DNA from: Xanthobacter agilis
GTDB taxonomy: Bacteria > Pseudomonadota > Alphaproteobacteria > Rhizobiales > Xanthobacteraceae
Direction of reading: 5' to 3'
Assembly (NCBI RefSeq): GCF_021730435.1
Contig: NZ_JABWGX010000011.1
Coordinates: forward strand, 1-64,000
DNA length: 64,000 bases
Below, piece after piece: positions 17,000 through 27,906 of the stretch. Below the pieces are notes generated by a model. That model had not been told where the DNA came from. It did no database searches and saw only the letters and a list, made by a program, of their open reading frames with translations. The stretch's first letter is position 1. Each line of letters begins with the position of its first letter. The position numbers were made by a program, and so were the translations under genes.

Positions 17000-17274
17000 G
17001 GAATGCTCCGTGATCAATGCGGGGATCGCCAAAACGGCGAAGGAAAACCGAAGGCGCCTCAAGCCCCGCCTGCAGGCGGCACCGGAAACCCCTCGCCGAC
17101 AAAATAGCGGCGGCGCCATGGACAGACTTTGATCACGATCAAAAAATGCCCATTCCCGTCCGCGACAAGCGCCAAAATGCGGCCCTCACCCCGCCGGATC
17201 GACCGAAAGATGGGCCTGCCCACGCCCGCGCCATGCCCGCTATGATGGGGCGAACGCACCGCTGAAGGCTCCCC

Positions 17275-17844
17275 ATGCGCCCATTCCCGAAGGCCCGCGT
17301 CGACGCCCTGACCGACGGCATCTTCGCCTTTGCCATGACGCTCCTGGTGGTGGATATCCGCGTGCCGGACGGCGTGGACGTCACCAGCACCGATGCCCTG
17401 TGGCAGGCGCTCGCCGGCCTCAGCGCCCAGGCCGTGGCCTATGTCATCTCCTTCTTCGTCCTGGGCGCCATGTGGCGCAACGCGGTCGCGCTCCGGCATG
17501 ACACCGACGCGGTGGCCGCGCGGACCCTGCATCTGTGGCTGTGGTTCCTGTTGTTCGTCACCATGGTGCCGTTCTCGTCGGCGCTGGTGGGGCGCTACGG
17601 GCAATTTCCGCCGGCGGTGTGGATCTACGCGGCGAACATGATCGCCCTTGGCGCCCTCTCCATCCCCCTGCATCGGATGGAGGTTCCGCAGGACGCGCGG
17701 CCGCAGGCGCGGCGCGGGGAGAGGCGCATGTTCGTGTTCATCGGCTCGGCACTGGCGTCGGTGCTCGTCAGCCTATGGGCACCGCACTACGCCATGTATG
17801 CCTATCTCCTCAACGTGCTGGGACGCTTGCCGGCGTTCCGCTGA
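17275..17844 (+). CDS. TMEM175-family potassium channel-like membrane protein
   Basis: A 189-residue membrane protein with about six helices. The first helix carries RVDALTDGIFAFAMTLLVVDI, a variant of the RxxxFSD signature of bacterial TMEM175 (DUF1211) proteins, with Leu-Thr-Asp in place of Phe-Ser-Asp. Family members form leak-like K+ channels in the plasma membrane. The last 43 bases overlap the convergent UPF0260 gene. Whether it conducts with the altered signature is not known. Confidence 0.8.
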   Translation: MRPFPKARVDALTDGIFAFAMTLLVVDIRVPDGVDVTSTDALWQALAGLSAQAVAYVISFFVLGAMWRNAVALRHDTDAVAARTLHLWLWFLLFVTMVPFSSALVGRYGQFPPAVWIYAANMIALGALSIPLHRMEVPQDARPQARRGERRMFVFIGSALASVLVSLWAPHYAMYAYLLNVLGRLPAFR

Positions 17845-18422
17845 CCGGAACCCGTCGCTCTACCCGTCCCCTTGGCCCCCCTGGGCCAGCGCACCGGCCA
17901 GTTCACCAGCCGTTCCACCAGCTCGAAGACGCCGAACTGGTCCTCCAGCCCCGCCACCCGGCCGGCCACGGAGATCCCGGCCGCGCGCACACTCTCGCGA
18001 TCGCCGGAGACGAGCGGATGCCAGAAGGGCAGATCCTTGCCCTCCTGCAGCAGGCGATAGGCGCAGGTGGGCGGCAGCCAGGACAAGGTCGCGACGGCCT
18101 CGGGGGTCAACCGCACGCAGTCTTCCACCTGCTCCGAACGGTGCGCGTAGTCACGGCAGCCGCAGCCCTCGACGTCGAACAGGCGGCAGGCCACGTCTGT
18201 ATAGGCGATGGCGCCGGACTCCTCGTCCTCCAGCTTGACCAGGCAGCAGCGGCCGCAGCCGTCGCACAGGCTTTCCCATTGTTCCGTGTTCATGGCCGCC
18301 AGGGGCGTCGTGCGCCAGAACGGGGCAGCGGGTGCCGCAGGCTCCCCGCACGGGCCTTGCGGCGAAGCGGCGACCGGGTTTTCCGAAGGCGCGACAGGGA
18401 GCTTTTCGGGCGTTCGGCTCAT
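17802..18422 (-). CDS. UPF0260 / YcgN-like cysteine-cluster protein
   Basis: The 206-residue protein contains the YkgJ-type cysteine cluster CDGCGRCC, followed by TDVACRLFDVEGCGC and a later TCAYRLLQEGKDLPFWHPL. These are the hallmark segments of the UPF0260 (E. coli YcgN) family. The cysteines probably bind a metal or iron-sulfur cluster. About 35 low-complexity residues precede the domain. The ATG at 18422 has AGAGG upstream. Its 3' end overlaps the convergent TMEM175 gene by 43 bases. Molecular function is unknown. Confidence 0.85.
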   Translation of the reverse strand: MSRTPEKLPVAPSENPVAASPQGPCGEPAAPAAPFWRTTPLAAMNTEQWESLCDGCGRCCLVKLEDEESGAIAYTDVACRLFDVEGCGCRDYAHRSEQVEDCVRLTPEAVATLSWLPPTCAYRLLQEGKDLPFWHPLVSGDRESVRAAGISVAGRVAGLEDQFGVFELVERLVNWPVRWPRGAKGTGRATGSGQRNAGKRPSTLRR

Positions 18423-18558
18423 GGCCACCTCTTCAGCATGTCACCGCGACCCACGGCAACGACGCTCGCTAACGCAGGGATGACAGGCATGCAAGGCCGC
18501 GCCGCGCGGGAAGCCGGCGCGGCGCGGTAATCTCCATCGGATCCCCCGGCACCGGGCT

Positions 18559-20454
18559 TCAGCCCAGATAGCCGCGCTCGCGCAGATAGGTCACGATCTG
18601 GTCGGCCATGTCCTCCGGAGCGGAAACGCCACTGTCCAGGCGGATCTCCGGGTGCTCGGGCGCCTCATAGGGGCTGTCGATGCCGGTGAAGTTCTTGATC
18701 TGCCCAGCCCGCGCCCGCTTATAGAGCCCCTTCACGTCGCGGCTCTCCGCCACCGCCAGCGGCGTGTCGACGAAGATCTCCACGAACTCGCCTTCACCCA
18801 TCAGCTCGCGCGCCATGCGCCGCTCGGCGCGGAACGGCGAGATGAAGGACACCAGCGTAATAAGGCCCGCATCCAGGAACAGCTTCGAGACTTCGGCCAC
18901 GCGGCGAATATTCTCCACCCGGTCCGCCTCGGTGAAGCCGAGGTCGCGATTGAGGCCGTGGCGCACGTTGTCGCCGTCGAGCATGGTGGTGTGGCGGCCC
19001 TCGACGTTGAGCTTCTTCTCGACGAAGTTCGCCACCGTGGACTTGCCGGCGCCGGAAAGGCCTGTGAACCACAGCACCACCGGCCGTTGGCCCTTCATCG
19101 CCGCGCGACTGTCCTTCGACACGTTGATCTGCTGCCAGTGCACGTTGGTGGCGCGCCTCAAGCCGAAATCCACCATGCCGGCGCCGACCGTGAGATTGCT
19201 CATGCGATCGATGACGATGAAGGCTCCGGTCTCCGGCACCTCGGCGAAGGGGTCGAACGCGATCGCCTCATGGATGGCGACATTCACCACCGCCACCTCG
19301 TTGAGGCTCAACGTCTTGGCGGCGAGGCGCTGGAAGGTGTTCACATCCACCTTGTGCTTGATCTCGGTGACCTGCGCGCCCACCGAGCGGGTGCCCATCT
19401 TGATGAGATAAGGGCGGCCCGGCAGAAGGGGCTCGTCGTGCATCCAGATGAGATGGGCGGCGAACTGGTCCGACACCTCCGGCCGATCGGCCGCCGCCGC
19501 CAGCACATCGCCGCGCGAGACATCCACTTCATCAGTCAAGGTGAGGGTGACGGCCTCGCCCGCGCCCGCCTCCTCCAGCTCCCCGTCCTTGGTGACGATG
19601 GACCTGATGCGGCTGGTCGCGCCAGACCCGGCCACCACCACCGCATCACCCGGCCGCACGAGGCCCGAGACGACGGTGCCCGAAAAGCCGCGGAAATCGA
19701 GGTTCGGCCGGTTCACCCACTGCACCGGCATGCGGAACGGGCGGGCCAGCGCGTTGCTCGCCACCTCCACATTTTCCAGATGCTCCAGCAGGGTCGGACC
19801 GGAATACCAGGGGGTATGGGCACTTCGTTCGATGACATTGTCGCCGAAGCGGGCGGACAGCGGGATCGGCACCAGGGTCTCGAAGCCGAAATCGGCCGCG
19901 AAATCCGCATAGGTCTTCACGATCTCGTCGAACCGCGCCTGCGAGAACCCGACCAGGTCGATCTTGTTCACCGCCAGCACCACATGGCGCAGCCCGAGCA
20001 GCTTGACGATGTAGGAATGGCGGCGGGTCTGGGTCAGGATGCCCTGGCGGGCGTCCACCAGGATCACGGCGAGATCGGAATTGGAAGCTCCGGTCGCCAT
20101 GTTGCGGGTATATTGCTCGTGGCCGGGGGTGTCGGCGACGATGAACTTGCGCTTGTCGGTGGCGAAGAAGCGATAGGCCACGTCGATGGTGATACCCTGC
20201 TCGCGCTCGGCCGCCAGGCCATCCACCAGCAGCGCGAAGTCGAGGTCATCGCCGACCGTGCCGTGCTTGCGGCTGTCGGCCGAAAGGGAGGCGAGCTGGT
20301 CCTCGAACAGGAGCTTGGTGTCGTAGAGCAGGCGGCCGATGAGGGTGCTCTTGCCGTCGTCCACGCTGCCGCAGGTGAGGAAGCGCAGCAGGCTCTTGCC
20401 TTCCTGAGCGGCAAGATAATCGCTGAAGCTGGAAAACTCGGGCTGCGCGGACAT
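18559..20454 (-). CDS. cysNC: Bifunctional sulfate adenylyltransferase subunit 1 / adenylylsulfate kinase
   Basis: The 631-residue protein fuses the CysN GTPase (about residues 20-430) to CysC kinase (from about 450). CysN shows the G motifs [17 protein letters not shown] and NKID. CysC shows the P-loop GLSGAGKST and [11 protein letters not shown]. With CysD it makes APS from sulfate and ATP, driven by GTP hydrolysis, and then phosphorylates APS to PAPS. The start overlaps the cysD stop by one base (TGATG), so the two are coupled. NodQ of rhizobia has the same fusion for Nod-factor sulfation, but no nod genes are near. Confidence 0.95.
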   Translation of the reverse strand: MSAQPEFSSFSDYLAAQEGKSLLRFLTCGSVDDGKSTLIGRLLYDTKLLFEDQLASLSADSRKHGTVGDDLDFALLVDGLAAEREQGITIDVAYRFFATDKRKFIVADTPGHEQYTRNMATGASNSDLAVILVDARQGILTQTRRHSYIVKLLGLRHVVLAVNKIDLVGFSQARFDEIVKTYADFAADFGFETLVPIPLSARFGDNVIERSAHTPWYSGPTLLEHLENVEVASNALARPFRMPVQWVNRPNLDFRGFSGTVVSGLVRPGDAVVVAGSGATSRIRSIVTKDGELEEAGAGEAVTLTLTDEVDVSRGDVLAAAADRPEVSDQFAAHLIWMHDEPLLPGRPYLIKMGTRSVGAQVTEIKHKVDVNTFQRLAAKTLSLNEVAVVNVAIHEAIAFDPFAEVPETGAFIVIDRMSNLTVGAGMVDFGLRRATNVHWQQINVSKDSRAAMKGQRPVVLWFTGLSGAGKSTVANFVEKKLNVEGRHTTMLDGDNVRHGLNRDLGFTEADRVENIRRVAEVSKLFLDAGLITLVSFISPFRAERRMARELMGEGEFVEIFVDTPLAVAESRDVKGLYKRARAGQIKNFTGIDSPYEAPEHPEIRLDSGVSAPEDMADQIVTYLRERGYLG

Positions 20455-21362
20455 CAGAAATAGCCCTCCCGCTTCTTCTTTTCCATGGAAGCGGCCTCGT
20501 CATGGTCGATAAGGCGCCCCGCCCGCTCGGAGGTGCGGGCGGTGAGCATTTCGCCGACAATGGCTTCCAGCGTGTCGGCGTCGCTCTCCACGGCGGCGGT
20601 GAGCGGATAGCAGCCCAGGGTGCGGAAGCGGATGTGCTTCACCTGCGGCACCTCGCCGGGCTGGAGGGGCAGGCGGTCGTCATCCACCATGATGAGTTGC
20701 CCGCCCCGCTCCACCACCGGCCGGTCGGCGGCGAAATACAGCGGCACGATGGGAATGCGCTCAGCCAGGATGTATTGCCAGATGTCGAGCTCGGTCCAGT
20801 TGGAGAGCGGAAACACCCGGATGCTCTCGCCGCTCTTTACACGGGTGTTGTAGAGGTTCCACAGCTCGGGGCGCTGGGTCTTGGGGTCCCAGCCGTGATT
20901 GACGGTGCGGAAGGAAAAGACGCGCTCCTTGGCCCGGCTCTTCTCCTCGTCGCGGCGGGCGCCGCCGAAGGCCGCGTCGAAGCCGTGCAGGGTCAGCGCC
21001 TGCTTCAGCGCCTCGGTCTTCATCACATGGGTGTAAAGGCTCGATCCGTGATCGAAGGGATTGACGCCCTGGGCGATCCCGTCCGGATTCGAGTGCACGA
21101 TCAGCTCGAACCCGAGTTCCCGCGCCATGCGATCGCGGAAGGCGATCATCTCGCGGAACTTCCAGGTGGTATCGATGTGCATCAAAGGAAAAGGCGGCTT
21201 CGAGGGATAGAAAGCCTTCACCGCGAGATGCAGCATCACCGCGGAATCCTTGCCGATGGAATACAGCATCACCGGATTGTGGAACTCCGAGGCCACCTCC
21301 CGCATGATGAAGATGGATTCGGCCTCGAGACGCTTCAAATGCGTCATGCGCTCAGACGACAT
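20454..21362 (-). CDS. cysD: Sulfate adenylyltransferase subunit 2
   Basis: A 302-residue PP-loop ATP pyrophosphatase with [17 protein letters not shown] near residue 36, the nucleotide site of CysD. It carries the typical segments [12 protein letters not shown] and [15 protein letters not shown], and its C terminus ends KKKREGYF as in the family. It forms the adenylylating subunit with CysNC. The 136 bases upstream are AT-richer and hold the likely promoter. No other assimilation genes (cysH, cysI) are close. Confidence 0.95.
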   Translation of the reverse strand: MSSERMTHLKRLEAESIFIMREVASEFHNPVMLYSIGKDSAVMLHLAVKAFYPSKPPFPLMHIDTTWKFREMIAFRDRMARELGFELIVHSNPDGIAQGVNPFDHGSSLYTHVMKTEALKQALTLHGFDAAFGGARRDEEKSRAKERVFSFRTVNHGWDPKTQRPELWNLYNTRVKSGESIRVFPLSNWTELDIWQYILAERIPIVPLYFAADRPVVERGGQLIMVDDDRLPLQPGEVPQVKHIRFRTLGCYPLTAAVESDADTLEAIVGEMLTARTSERAGRLIDHDEAASMEKKKREGYF

Positions 21363-21498
21363 CGACCCGGCTACTCCTTCATGCCCTGGCCAGCTGCGGC
21401 ATCGGCGTTAAGCCGCCAGCCCTACATGCCTCTGGAGACATAATCCATACATTTTGTGTCTGTACATTATTCAACACTAGATCTGCGGCTTTTGAACC

Positions 21499-22722
21499 TT
21501 ACCGACTGAAGGTGGCCACCAATTCCACATGGGGCGAATAGCGGAACTGGTCCACCGGCGTCACCTGATCGAGCCGCCACCCGCCGCCGGCCAGAATGCG
21601 CGCATCACGGGCGAAGGTGGCCGCGTTACAGGAGACATAGGCGAGCCGGCCCACCTTGGCCAATGCCAATTCCCGGGCCTGCGCCTCCGCCCCCTGGCGC
21701 GGCGGATCGATCACCACGGCATCGAAGGCCGACAATTCCGCCCCCTGCAACGGCCGGCGGAACAGGTCGCGCGCCTCCCCGCTCACCGGCTTGAGACCGG
21801 GGGCGTGGGCCGCCTTCTTCAGCGCAGCCATGGCCGGGGCATGACTTTCCGCCGCGAACACACGGGCGGACGCGGCCAGCCGCAGCGCGAAGGTCCCCAC
21901 CCCGGCGAACAGATCGGCAACCGACTTCGCGCCCGCCGTCGCCGCCAGCACCATGCGCGACAGAACCTCCTCCCCCGATCGCGTCGCCTGGAGGAAGGCG
22001 GCCGGCGGCAGTTCCACCCGGGCCACGCCCATCACCAGCACCGGTGCGGTCCGTTGCAGCACCAGCTCGCCATGACGGGTGAGCCGCGCCAAGCCATACC
22101 GCTCGGCCAGCACGGCGAGGTCCATCAGCAGGGCCGGCGGCAGCGGGCCCGACCCGCGCACATCCATGTCGAGCCCGGTATCGGTGGCGATCACCTGGAG
22201 GTCCAGCGGCTTCTTCAGCGGCGCCAGCGCCTCCGCCACGGCCCGCGCCGCCGGCAGAGCCAGATCGAGCCCCGGCGCCAGGACCGGGCAGGCCTCCAGG
22301 GCGACCATGGCGTGCGACTTACGTTCGGCAAACCCCACTACCGTGTGCACACCATATTGGCGGGCATGGAAGATGACCCGCCGCCGGCCCTCCCCATGGG
22401 CATCCACCAGCGGCGCCACCTCCACCTCCAGCCCTTCCCGCGCCAGGGCGTCCACCACCAGGGTGCGCTTCCAGTCGAGATAGGGCGCGAGCTGCCAATG
22501 CTGCAGAAGACAGCCGCCGCAGCGGCCGAAATGGGGACATTCCGGCGCCACCCGCTCCGGGCTCGGCTCCAGAACCTCAAGGCCGGTCAGGCGCTCACCC
22601 TCCAGCACCCCACGCACCTTTTCACCCGCAAGGGCATAGGGCACGAACACCGGGCCATTCGGCCCTTCGGCCACGCCATCGCCCTGTGCCCCCACGCGGC
22701 GCACATCAAGATCCACCATCAT
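21499..22722 (-). CDS. RlmD/RumA-type 23S rRNA (uracil-C5) methyltransferase family protein
   Basis: The 407-residue protein has an N-terminal TRAM-like beta-barrel and a four-cysteine iron-sulfur site (CPHFGRCGGC plus a later Cys in EACPV). A SAM-dependent methyltransferase domain follows, with DLFAGVGTFALRLA, the motif DPPRQGAEAQ and the nucleophile Cys in YVSCNAATFARD. It should methylate a uridine C5 in RNA; the exact target is uncertain because alphaproteobacteria often have a single RumA homologue. The ATG at 22722 is 5 bases after the tlyA stop; a GTG overlapping that stop is possible. Confidence 0.88.
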   Translation of the reverse strand: MMVDLDVRRVGAQGDGVAEGPNGPVFVPYALAGEKVRGVLEGERLTGLEVLEPSPERVAPECPHFGRCGGCLLQHWQLAPYLDWKRTLVVDALAREGLEVEVAPLVDAHGEGRRRVIFHARQYGVHTVVGFAERKSHAMVALEACPVLAPGLDLALPAARAVAEALAPLKKPLDLQVIATDTGLDMDVRGSGPLPPALLMDLAVLAERYGLARLTRHGELVLQRTAPVLVMGVARVELPPAAFLQATRSGEEVLSRMVLAATAGAKSVADLFAGVGTFALRLAASARVFAAESHAPAMAALKKAAHAPGLKPVSGEARDLFRRPLQGAELSAFDAVVIDPPRQGAEAQARELALAKVGRLAYVSCNAATFARDARILAGGGWRLDQVTPVDQFRYSPHVELVATFSR

Positions 22723-22727
22723 CGCCG

Positions 22728-23447
22728 TCACGGGCGCTCTGCTCCCAGAAGATATTCCACATTGCCGTCGCCGCCGGTAATGGGCGACGGCACGATGCCG
22801 CTGACCCGCCAGCCGAGCCCCGTCACCAGATCGTCGGCGGCGGTGCAGACCTTTTCGCGCACCGCCGGATCGCGCACGATGCCTTTCTTCACGCCGTCGC
22901 GCCCCGCCTCGAACTGGGGCTTCACCAGCGCCACCAACCACGCCCGCGGCGCCGCGAAGGCCAGCGCGGCCGGCAGCACCTGGCTCAGGGAAATGAAGCT
23001 CACATCCACCACCACCAGATCCACCGCCACGGGAATGGCCGCGCGGTCAAGGCTGCGGATGTCGGTCTCCTCCATGAGCGTGATCTCGGGGCGGCCGCGC
23101 AGCCGGGCATGGAACTGCTCCCGCCCCACGTCCACGGCGAACACATGAGCCGCGCCCCGGCGCAGCAGCACATCGGTGAAGCCGCCGGTGGAAGCCCCCA
23201 CATCCAGCGCGCGAAGCCCCGCCGGATCGATGCCGAACGCGGTCAGCCCCGCATCCAGCTTCAGCCCCCCGCGCGAGACGAAATCATGCACGTCGGCGGC
23301 CTCGATGTGGGCATCGGCCGCCACCTCCGCCGCCGGCTTCGTGACCACGACACCATTCACCCGCACCAGCCCGGCAGCCACCGCCGCCTGAGCCCGCGCC
23401 CGGCTCTCGAACAGGCCCCGCTCCACCAACAATCGATCAATGCGCAT
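22728..23447 (-). CDS. tlyA: TlyA-family rRNA 2'-O-methyltransferase
   Basis: The 239-residue protein has an N-terminal S4 RNA-binding domain (RIDRLLVERGLFESRARAQ) followed by a FtsJ-like methyltransferase domain with the SAM motif DVGASTGGFTDVLLRRGA and the later LVALVKPQFEAGRDGV. TlyA enzymes methylate ribose 2'-OH groups in ribosomal RNA and affect capreomycin sensitivity; related proteins are annotated as hemolysin A. The ATG at 23447 gives the canonical N terminus. It is immediately followed by the RumA-like gene, so both rRNA methylases are probably co-transcribed. Confidence 0.9.
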   Translation of the reverse strand: MRIDRLLVERGLFESRARAQAAVAAGLVRVNGVVVTKPAAEVAADAHIEAADVHDFVSRGGLKLDAGLTAFGIDPAGLRALDVGASTGGFTDVLLRRGAAHVFAVDVGREQFHARLRGRPEITLMEETDIRSLDRAAIPVAVDLVVVDVSFISLSQVLPAALAFAAPRAWLVALVKPQFEAGRDGVKKGIVRDPAVREKVCTAADDLVTGLGWRVSGIVPSPITGGDGNVEYLLGAERP

Positions 23448-23673
23448 GCCCGGCGCCCTGCTGCAACGCGGCTTCGCGCCTTTGAACGCGCGACCGAGCC
23501 CGGCGGTGACCCCGCGACGCAACGCCATAGAATGGGTAGTCGCGAGAGGATGATGGCCGTGATATGCCATGCCCGCGGGGGAAGCAAATTGGCGATCGCA
23601 TGCCAAGCGGACGTCACCTGGGCGGGAACGACCGCCGGCCGGGGCGTATTGGCGTGCAACGGAACGCGGACCC

Positions 23674-24231
23674 ATGCGACAGCACATCAGACCTAGACCG
23701 GCGCGACCCGCTCCCGGCCGGAGCCTTTTCCTCGTCCTCCTGATGCTCGGGCTGGGCGCGGCCGTGGCCAATGCCGCGGACGGAGGTAAGGCCAAGCCGG
23801 CGAAACATCCGGAGACGGCCAAGGACAACCGCGTCTGGTTCATCGCACGCGCCGACGAAACCACGGTCCTGCGTTTCGGGGTACCGGGCACGGCCGACCC
23901 CGTCTTCGCGGTGTCCTGCCAGCCGGGCGCCCGGCTGCTGCAATTCACGGTGGAAGTGAAATCCACCAAGATTCGTTCCGGCGAGGGGGTTGCCCTGTCG
24001 CTGGCCGCCGGCAAACGCCGGCTGGAGCTGGCCGCCTCCACCTTCCGCGGCGTCGGCGAGGATACGCTGGTCGCGGAAGCGGCCGTGGCCCTCGACGATC
24101 GGGTGCTCGACCTTCTCTCCGAGGGCGAAACCCTCACCGTGCGGGCGCCCGGCGCCACCGCCAGTTTCCCATTGGCCGGGGCCAAGGCGAAGCTGCCGGA
24201 TTTTCGCAGGGCCTGCCAAACGCGACGCTAA
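23674..24231 (+). CDS. Secreted/periplasmic hypothetical protein, paralogue A
   Basis: A 185-residue protein with an N-terminal signal sequence (LFLVLLMLGLGAAVANAA) after an arginine-rich stretch. The mature part begins KDNRVWFIARADETTVLRFG and has a single Cys in FAVSCQPG and another at the C terminus (RRACQTRR), which could form a disulfide. The pattern W-x-(6-9)-L-x-F-G-V-P followed by x-C-x-P-G is shared with the next gene, so the two are tandem paralogues. No known catalytic motif is seen. Function unknown. Confidence 0.65.
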   Translation: MRQHIRPRPARPAPGRSLFLVLLMLGLGAAVANAADGGKAKPAKHPETAKDNRVWFIARADETTVLRFGVPGTADPVFAVSCQPGARLLQFTVEVKSTKIRSGEGVALSLAAGKRRLELAASTFRGVGEDTLVAEAAVALDDRVLDLLSEGETLTVRAPGATASFPLAGAKAKLPDFRRACQTRR

Positions 24232-24336
24232 TGCGGCACACACCATGCTCTGCGTGCCCCGGCGTTTCGCGCCGGGCCCTCTTCACCTTCCCGCGACAGC
24301 GACTATGATCCGCGCCGGAACAAAAGGAACACGTTC

Positions 24337-24819
24337 ATGCTCCGTCCGCTCCTCGCCGTTTCCGCGCTCGCCGCTTCCGCGCTCGCGGTCCTCACACTCC
24401 CGGCCGCTGCCCAGCAGAAGATGGCCTGGCACCTGCAACAGACCGAGGAGAGCGCCGCTCTGGTCTTCGGCGTGCCGGAGACCGATGAGGTCATGCTGTT
24501 CTTCGTATGCAAGCCGGGCGCGGACGGGGTGACCGCGCAGAGCCAGATCGGCTCCAAGGGCCTTGAGAAGGACGCGGTCGCCCGCCTCATCCTGTCCGCG
24601 GGCAGCGTGAAGAAAAGTCTCGCCGGCAAGGCCATCGCCAATGAGGAATCCGGTGCCGTGGACGTGGAAGCTCCGACCACGCTCGCTGACGTGAAGGCGC
24701 TGACAAAGGGCGGCTCCAGCCTCTCCATCGAGGTGAAGGGCGCCAAGCAGAAGCTCAGCCTGTCGGGCGTCGGCGAGGTGTTCGCCAAGTTCGAGGCCGC
24801 CTGCAAGCCCAAGAGCTGA
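24337..24819 (+). CDS. Secreted/periplasmic hypothetical protein, paralogue B
   Basis: A 160-residue protein with a clear signal peptide (LLAVSALAASALAVLTLPAAA, likely cleaved after AAAQ). The mature part, MAWHLQQTEESAALVFGVP then FFVCKPGADG, matches the corresponding stretch of the preceding gene. It likewise has two cysteines, one early and one near the C terminus (FEAACKPKS). A beta-rich fold is likely. It is 105 bases downstream of paralogue A on the same strand. Function unknown. Confidence 0.7.
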   Translation: MLRPLLAVSALAASALAVLTLPAAAQQKMAWHLQQTEESAALVFGVPETDEVMLFFVCKPGADGVTAQSQIGSKGLEKDAVARLILSAGSVKKSLAGKAIANEESGAVDVEAPTTLADVKALTKGGSSLSIEVKGAKQKLSLSGVGEVFAKFEAACKPKS

Positions 24820-25057
24820 CTTCGTCATCAGGCCGGGCGGAAGCGGCTGCGGCCATCAGCTTGACGTCGTCTGCCCGGCGCTCTCAGCCACGCATTGTCC
24901 CTCACGGGATTCCTGATCCGCGATGCTCGGCCCCGCCGCTGCCGGGCATCGCGCATGTTCCAACCCAAGGGGACATCCGTGCAAGGGGCACCTCGGCGAT
25001 CCGTCGGTCGCATGGGCGGCGGCGCCTGATCCGCGTCGCCCGCCCCGACGCGCCGGG

Positions 25058-27127
25058 TCAAGCCGCCGTGACCTGCTCCAGGAAGCCGTCCACCTCGGTG
25101 TCGAGACGCACCGCGACCGAACCCACCGATCGTGACGCGTCCAGAACCCGCGTTGCGCAAGCGCTGGTGCCCTTCACGGCGACGTTCAGCCGTTCGATAT
25201 CCTCCGCCACCTGGCCGGTGCCTGCGGCGGCGCTCTCGATGTTCGCGCTGATCTCGCTGGTGGCGACGGTCTGCTCCTCGATCGCTCCGGCGATCGCGGT
25301 GGCGAAATGCTCCACCTCGCCCATCAGCGTGACAATGGTGCGGATGGCCTCCACCGCCTGCGTCGTCTCGCTTTGAATCGAGGCGACGTGCTGGGAAATC
25401 TCCTGGGTGGCATGGGCGGTCTGACCCGCGAGTTCCTTCACCTCCGACGCCACCACGGCAAACCCGCGTCCGGCTTCCCCGGCCCGCGCGGCCTCGATGG
25501 TGGCGTTCAGGGCCAGGAGATTGGTCTGCTGTGCAATGGCGTCGATGAGCCCCACCGCCTCGCCGATCCCGTTTGCGGCGGCGGCAAGGCCGGCGACCTT
25601 GGCATCGGCGATGCCCGCGCCGTCCGCCGCCTTGGCGACCATCTGCGAGGTCCGGGCGATCTGCTGGGCGATCTCGGAGATCGAGGCGCTCAACTCCTCC
25701 GCCGCCCCCGCCACGGCCTGCACATTGCCGGACGCGCGCTGCGAGGTCTGTTGCGCGGACGCCGCATCGAGCCGGCTCGTTTCGGCCGCGCCGGTCAGCT
25801 CGCCGGACACCGTGTCGAGGTCGCTCATGGCGCGGGTGACCTCGTCGATAACCGTGGTCGCGGTGTGCCGGAAGCCACCGATCAACGCATCGATCCGGGC
25901 CTGCCGCGCGGCCCGCTCCGCCTCGGCCCGCGCATTGGCCGCCTCATGCTCCCGACGGGCGATGGCGTTGAGGCGGAACACATCGACCGCCCGCGCCATC
26001 TCGCCGATCTCGTCCTTGCGGTCCATGTTGTCCACCGAGATGGAGGTGTCGGCATTGGCCAGAAGCCGCATCTTCTCCGTCATGCGCCGGATGGGACGCG
26101 CCAGCGCCTCCGCGCCGAAGAACACCAGGGCCAGAATGACGGCGAGCGTCACCAACGCCGTCAGCAACAGCTTGTTGCGGATATCGGCCACGGCGGCGAA
26201 CAAGGTGGCCTCAGGCACGCTCATCACCAGCACCCAGCGCTCGCTGACTCCGGGCAAAGTCACCGCCGTCGCCATCACCGACACCGGCCCGGCGGCGTCC
26301 GCCGTCTCCGCCTCGGCCCGCCCGCCCGTTTTCACGGCGTCGACCAGCGACCGCAGGGTCGCATCCTTGACCGGCTTGCCCAGGAGATCGGGATCGTCAT
26401 TGGCGATCCACAGGTCGTCGGTGCCGACCAGGGACACCCGGCCATCCCCGAACGGCCGCAGCGTCTGCACGAAGCGTGTGATGCCGGTCAGCGGCAGGTC
26501 GGTGGTGACGATGCCGATGGGCTGGCCTCCGCGCCGGATCACGATGCTGGTGGTCGTCATCAGCACGCTCTTGCCGTTCACCGGATAATCGTAAGGCGGG
26601 GTGACCAGCGACCGGTTCTCGCGTACCGGCTTGTCGTACCAGCTTTCGGTGCCGGCCTCCTTGGTCATGACGAGCTTTTCAACGTCCACCGTGCCGTCCG
26701 GCTTGTGGAAGAAATACGGCACGAAACGCCCGGTGGCGTCCGAATAGGGATGGGCGGTGAATGCGTTGTCTTTGCCGTCGAGCGCATTCGGCTCGAGGGC
26801 GAGCGTCATCCCCACCAGATCGGGATTGCCGCCCACCATGCGGCGCATCACGCCGCCGAGGGCATCCCGGTCCACCATGTTGCGATCGAGAAGGCCCTCG
26901 ACCGCCAGGGCCCCGGTCTGCGCGATGGTGATGGAGCGCGACATCTGCCCGGCGATGGTTTGCGCATATTGGCCGAGCAACGCTGTGGCACGGGCCTGCG
27001 CATCGCGCGTGGCGGCTTCTACGGACACCCACAGGCCGACGCCGGCCACCACCAGCATGGAGAGCGTGCACAACGCGCCGGCCGCGAGCACAAGCTTCGT
27101 ACGAATGCTCAGATCGGCCAAACGCAT
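25058..27127 (-). CDS. Methyl-accepting chemotaxis protein with periplasmic dCache-like sensor
   Basis: The 689-residue receptor has an N-terminal membrane helix ([21 protein letters not shown]), a periplasmic domain of about 270 residues with the double-Cache features WYDKPV and GIVTTDLPL, and a second helix ([20 protein letters not shown]). A HAMP linker ([15 protein letters not shown]) and a long coiled-coil signalling domain follow. The hairpin tip shows [21 protein letters not shown] and [16 protein letters not shown], which contact CheA/CheW. No CheR-binding pentapeptide is seen at the end. The ATG at 27127 has AGGAG upstream. Ligand unknown; it is a lone receptor without che genes here. 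Confidence 0.93.
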   Translation of the reverse strand: MRLADLSIRTKLVLAAGALCTLSMLVVAGVGLWVSVEAATRDAQARATALLGQYAQTIAGQMSRSITIAQTGALAVEGLLDRNMVDRDALGGVMRRMVGGNPDLVGMTLALEPNALDGKDNAFTAHPYSDATGRFVPYFFHKPDGTVDVEKLVMTKEAGTESWYDKPVRENRSLVTPPYDYPVNGKSVLMTTTSIVIRRGGQPIGIVTTDLPLTGITRFVQTLRPFGDGRVSLVGTDDLWIANDDPDLLGKPVKDATLRSLVDAVKTGGRAEAETADAAGPVSVMATAVTLPGVSERWVLVMSVPEATLFAAVADIRNKLLLTALVTLAVILALVFFGAEALARPIRRMTEKMRLLANADTSISVDNMDRKDEIGEMARAVDVFRLNAIARREHEAANARAEAERAARQARIDALIGGFRHTATTVIDEVTRAMSDLDTVSGELTGAAETSRLDAASAQQTSQRASGNVQAVAGAAEELSASISEIAQQIARTSQMVAKAADGAGIADAKVAGLAAAANGIGEAVGLIDAIAQQTNLLALNATIEAARAGEAGRGFAVVASEVKELAGQTAHATQEISQHVASIQSETTQAVEAIRTIVTLMGEVEHFATAIAGAIEEQTVATSEISANIESAAAGTGQVAEDIERLNVAVKGTSACATRVLDASRSVGSVAVRLDTEVDGFLEQVTAA

Positions 27128-27282
27128 GCACGCACTCCTGCTCGCTGCGGACACCTATGGGACGGGATAGCTTTAGCTACCCCCCATGACCGCGGATTGA
27201 CAGTCGCGCGCGGGGAGTGCCCCCCGCCCACTGGAGCCGACACCGGTCCTGCCGAGCATGGTTGCAGCGAACCCCTGCGCGC

Positions 27283-27902
<620 letters not shown>

Positions 27903-27906
<4 letters not shown>

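Noticed and set aside
18559-21362. cysD-cysNC as a Nod-factor sulfation (nodPQ) locus
   Set aside because: The gene fusion is compatible, but no nod genes or nod box are present. General sulfate activation is the simpler reading.
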